Assembly: GCA_015999985.1 (NCBI GenBank)
Contig: JAECRA010000014.1
Span: 7,748-71,747 of the forward strand
DNA length: 64,000 nucleotides
From: Comamonadaceae bacterium
GTDB taxonomy: Bacteria > Pseudomonadota > Gammaproteobacteria > Burkholderiales > Burkholderiaceae_C
Direction of reading: 5' to 3'
Made by a program: the position numbers and the translations under genes. Positions 62,723 through 64,000 of the stretch are shown here, one piece after another (position 1 is the stretch's first letter; every line of letters starts with the position of its first letter). Below the pieces are notes generated by a model. That model was not told where the DNA came from and did not search any database. It saw only the letters and a program-made list of their open reading frames with translations.

Positions 62723-63952
62723 ATGAGCACCCAACCTGGCCCTTTGTCCCACGTCAAGGTACTTGACCTCAGTCGCATCCTGGCTGCCCCTTGGGCAGGT
62801 CAGATACTGGCCGATCTGGGCGCCGAAGTCATCAAGGTCGAACGGCCCGGTGCTGGCGACGACACCCGAAGCTGGGGACCTCCGTTTCTCAAGGACGCGC
62901 AAGGCAAGCCCACCAAGGAGGCTGGCTACTATCTCGCAGTCAACCGGGGCAAGCGGTCCATCACCGTCAGTCTCGACAAGCCCGAAGGGCAGCAAATCGT
63001 CAAGGAGCTTGCCAAGCGAGCCGATATCGTTCTTGAAAACTACAAGGCCGGAACCTTGGAGCGCTATGGCCTGGACGAAGCCTCTCTGCGTCAAATCAAT
63101 CCGCGCTTGATCTATTGCTCCGTGACGGGCTTCGGCCAGACAGGCCCCCGTCGCGATCAGCCAGCCTATGATTTTCTGATCCAGGCGATGGGTGGTCTCA
63201 TGAGCGTGACCGGTGAGAAAGATGGCAAACCAGGCGGCGGTCCGCAGAAAGTCGGGGTGCCCATAGTTGATCTGATGACCGGCATGTACACCGCGGTTTC
63301 TGTGCTGGCAGCGCTGGCTCGGCGCAATGAGACAGGTGTAGGCGGCTATATTGATATAGCCATGCTCGATGTCCAGGTGGCCACCCTTGCCAATCAGGCC
63401 ATGAACTATCTGGTCAGCGACAAGGTCCCCCGCCGCAACGGCAATGCCCATCCCAACATCCAACCGCAGGACGTCTATGCCTGCGCAGACGGCGACGTGA
63501 TTTTGGTGGTCGGCAATGACGGCCAGTTTGCCCGGCTGTGCAAGGTGCTCGGCAAAACCGAATGGGTAACTGACGAACGCTTTACCACCAACGCCCAGCG
63601 CGTGCGAAATATTGGTGAGCTCTCTGAAATGCTGCGTACCGAGTTCGCCCGGTGGACCAGGGAAAAGCTGATTACCGAACTGGACGTGGTCGGCGTCCCA
63701 TGCGGACCCATCAACAACGTGGCCGAAGTATTTGAAGAGCCTCAAGTCAAGCAAAGGCAGATGCTGCGCCATGTGCCGCACCCCTGCGGTGTGGACGTTC
63801 CGTTGGTCGCCAGCCCCATGCGTTTTGAAGGCGATCCCCTGCCTATCCGTTCTGCGCCGCCGCTACTGGGCGAACACAGCGAGGCTATTCTCGCGGAATT
63901 GGGCTATGCGCCTGCTGATATTGAGGCGCTGCGCGCTTCGGAGGTGATCTGA
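62723..63952 (+). CDS. CaiB/BaiF (class III) CoA-transferase
   Basis: The 409-residue protein has VKVLDLSRILAAPWAGQILA, EVIKVERPGAGDDTR, NRGKRSITVSL and GFGQTGPRRDQPAYD. The catalytic aspartate is Asp183 in VPIVDLMTG. It is clearly similar to the transferase at 52.3 kb, with which it shares the VIKVERPG(A/R)GDD string. Its stop overlaps the ATG of the next gene (TGATG), so the two are coupled. Confidence 0.94.
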   Translation: MSTQPGPLSHVKVLDLSRILAAPWAGQILADLGAEVIKVERPGAGDDTRSWGPPFLKDAQGKPTKEAGYYLAVNRGKRSITVSLDKPEGQQIVKELAKRADIVLENYKAGTLERYGLDEASLRQINPRLIYCSVTGFGQTGPRRDQPAYDFLIQAMGGLMSVTGEKDGKPGGGPQKVGVPIVDLMTGMYTAVSVLAALARRNETGVGGYIDIAMLDVQVATLANQAMNYLVSDKVPRRNGNAHPNIQPQDVYACADGDVILVVGNDGQFARLCKVLGKTEWVTDERFTTNAQRVRNIGELSEMLRTEFARWTREKLITELDVVGVPCGPINNVAEVFEEPQVKQRQMLRHVPHPCGVDVPLVASPMRFEGDPLPIRSAPPLLGEHSEAILAELGYAPADIEALRASEVI

Positions 63953-64000
63953 TGAACGAAAAATTGCAACTGCATTGGTCTCCCAGGTCGCCCTATGTGC
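63952..64000 (+). CDS. Start of a glutathione S-transferase-like gene (partial)
   Basis: The window ends 49 bases into this gene. The visible 16 residues, MNEKLQLHWSPRSPYV, fit the first strand and active-site turn of a thioredoxin-fold glutathione S-transferase. GGAGG precedes the ATG at the normal distance, and the start overlaps the CoA-transferase stop. The rest is outside the window. Confidence 0.6.
   Translation, partial: MNEKLQLHWSPRSPYV

Noticed and set aside
62576-63781. 401-residue minus-strand frame opposite the third CoA-transferase
   Set aside because: All CaiB motifs lie on the plus strand; long antisense frames are common in GC-rich DNA.

Overview
The window is a chromosomal segment of a GC-rich betaproteobacterium of the order Burkholderiales, most likely a member of the Comamonadaceae. 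The evidence is the set of four orphan Bug-type periplasmic binding proteins, a short H-NS protein with a C-terminal TW(S/T)GRG motif, an IPTL-CTERM protein, a DUF2917 gene beside a GcvA-like LysR gene, and repeats that I recognise as common between genes in this family. The genus cannot be fixed from the sequence alone.

From 1 to 14.7 kb the content is mostly housekeeping: a small lytic transglycosylase after a 63-bp tandem repeat, a methyltransferase and glycosyltransferase pair, two CNNM/CBS/CorC membrane proteins, a DUF937-OmpA protein, grxD, an H-NS gene, apaH, a DUF445 protein, a RhlE-type helicase, a YpfJ-type metallopeptidase, pyroglutamyl peptidase, dcd and an IPTL-CTERM surface protein. 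A small palindromic element resembling a MITE lies at 5.7 kb.

From 14.7 to 25 kb almost everything is on the minus strand. A five-gene set (membrane protein, ABC ATPase, two permeases, BMP-type lipoprotein) looks like a nucleoside or purine importer. It is followed by a compact four-gene lipid operon: a sterol-desaturase-type hydroxylase, a fatty acid desaturase, a 628-residue ketoacyl synthase III fused to a haem-oxygenase-like di-iron oxidase domain, and an unrecognised 298-residue protein. I regard this operon as the best candidate for an undescribed system. It carries four enzymes that could build, desaturate, hydroxylate and oxidatively tailor one acyl chain, and I know of no characterised pathway with this set.

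From 25 to 47 kb there is a SUMF1-like lipoprotein, a block of intergenic repeats, an MltB-type transglycosylase, a protein-acetyltransferase-like acyl-CoA synthetase, the malic enzyme MaeB, a LysR/DUF2917 pair, and the fau, slt, GST and cca group. Genes for an O-acyltransferase, an MBL-fold hydrolase, a Bug protein and a FAD oxidoreductase lie between GST and cca.

From 47 kb to the end is a catabolic island. It holds a zinc alcohol dehydrogenase, two carboxymuconolactone-decarboxylase-family proteins, a LysR regulator, three Bug proteins, three CaiB/BaiF CoA-transferases, a double-length acyl-CoA dehydrogenase, a MaoC hydratase, an enoyl-CoA hydratase, a 2-hydroxyacid dehydrogenase, a LigI-like lactonase, a flavin reductase and the start of a glutathione S-transferase. 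From 51.1 kb onward all genes point the same way. The logic is uptake of an organic acid, CoA activation by transfer, dehydrogenation, hydration, and ring or lactone opening; the substrate is not evident.
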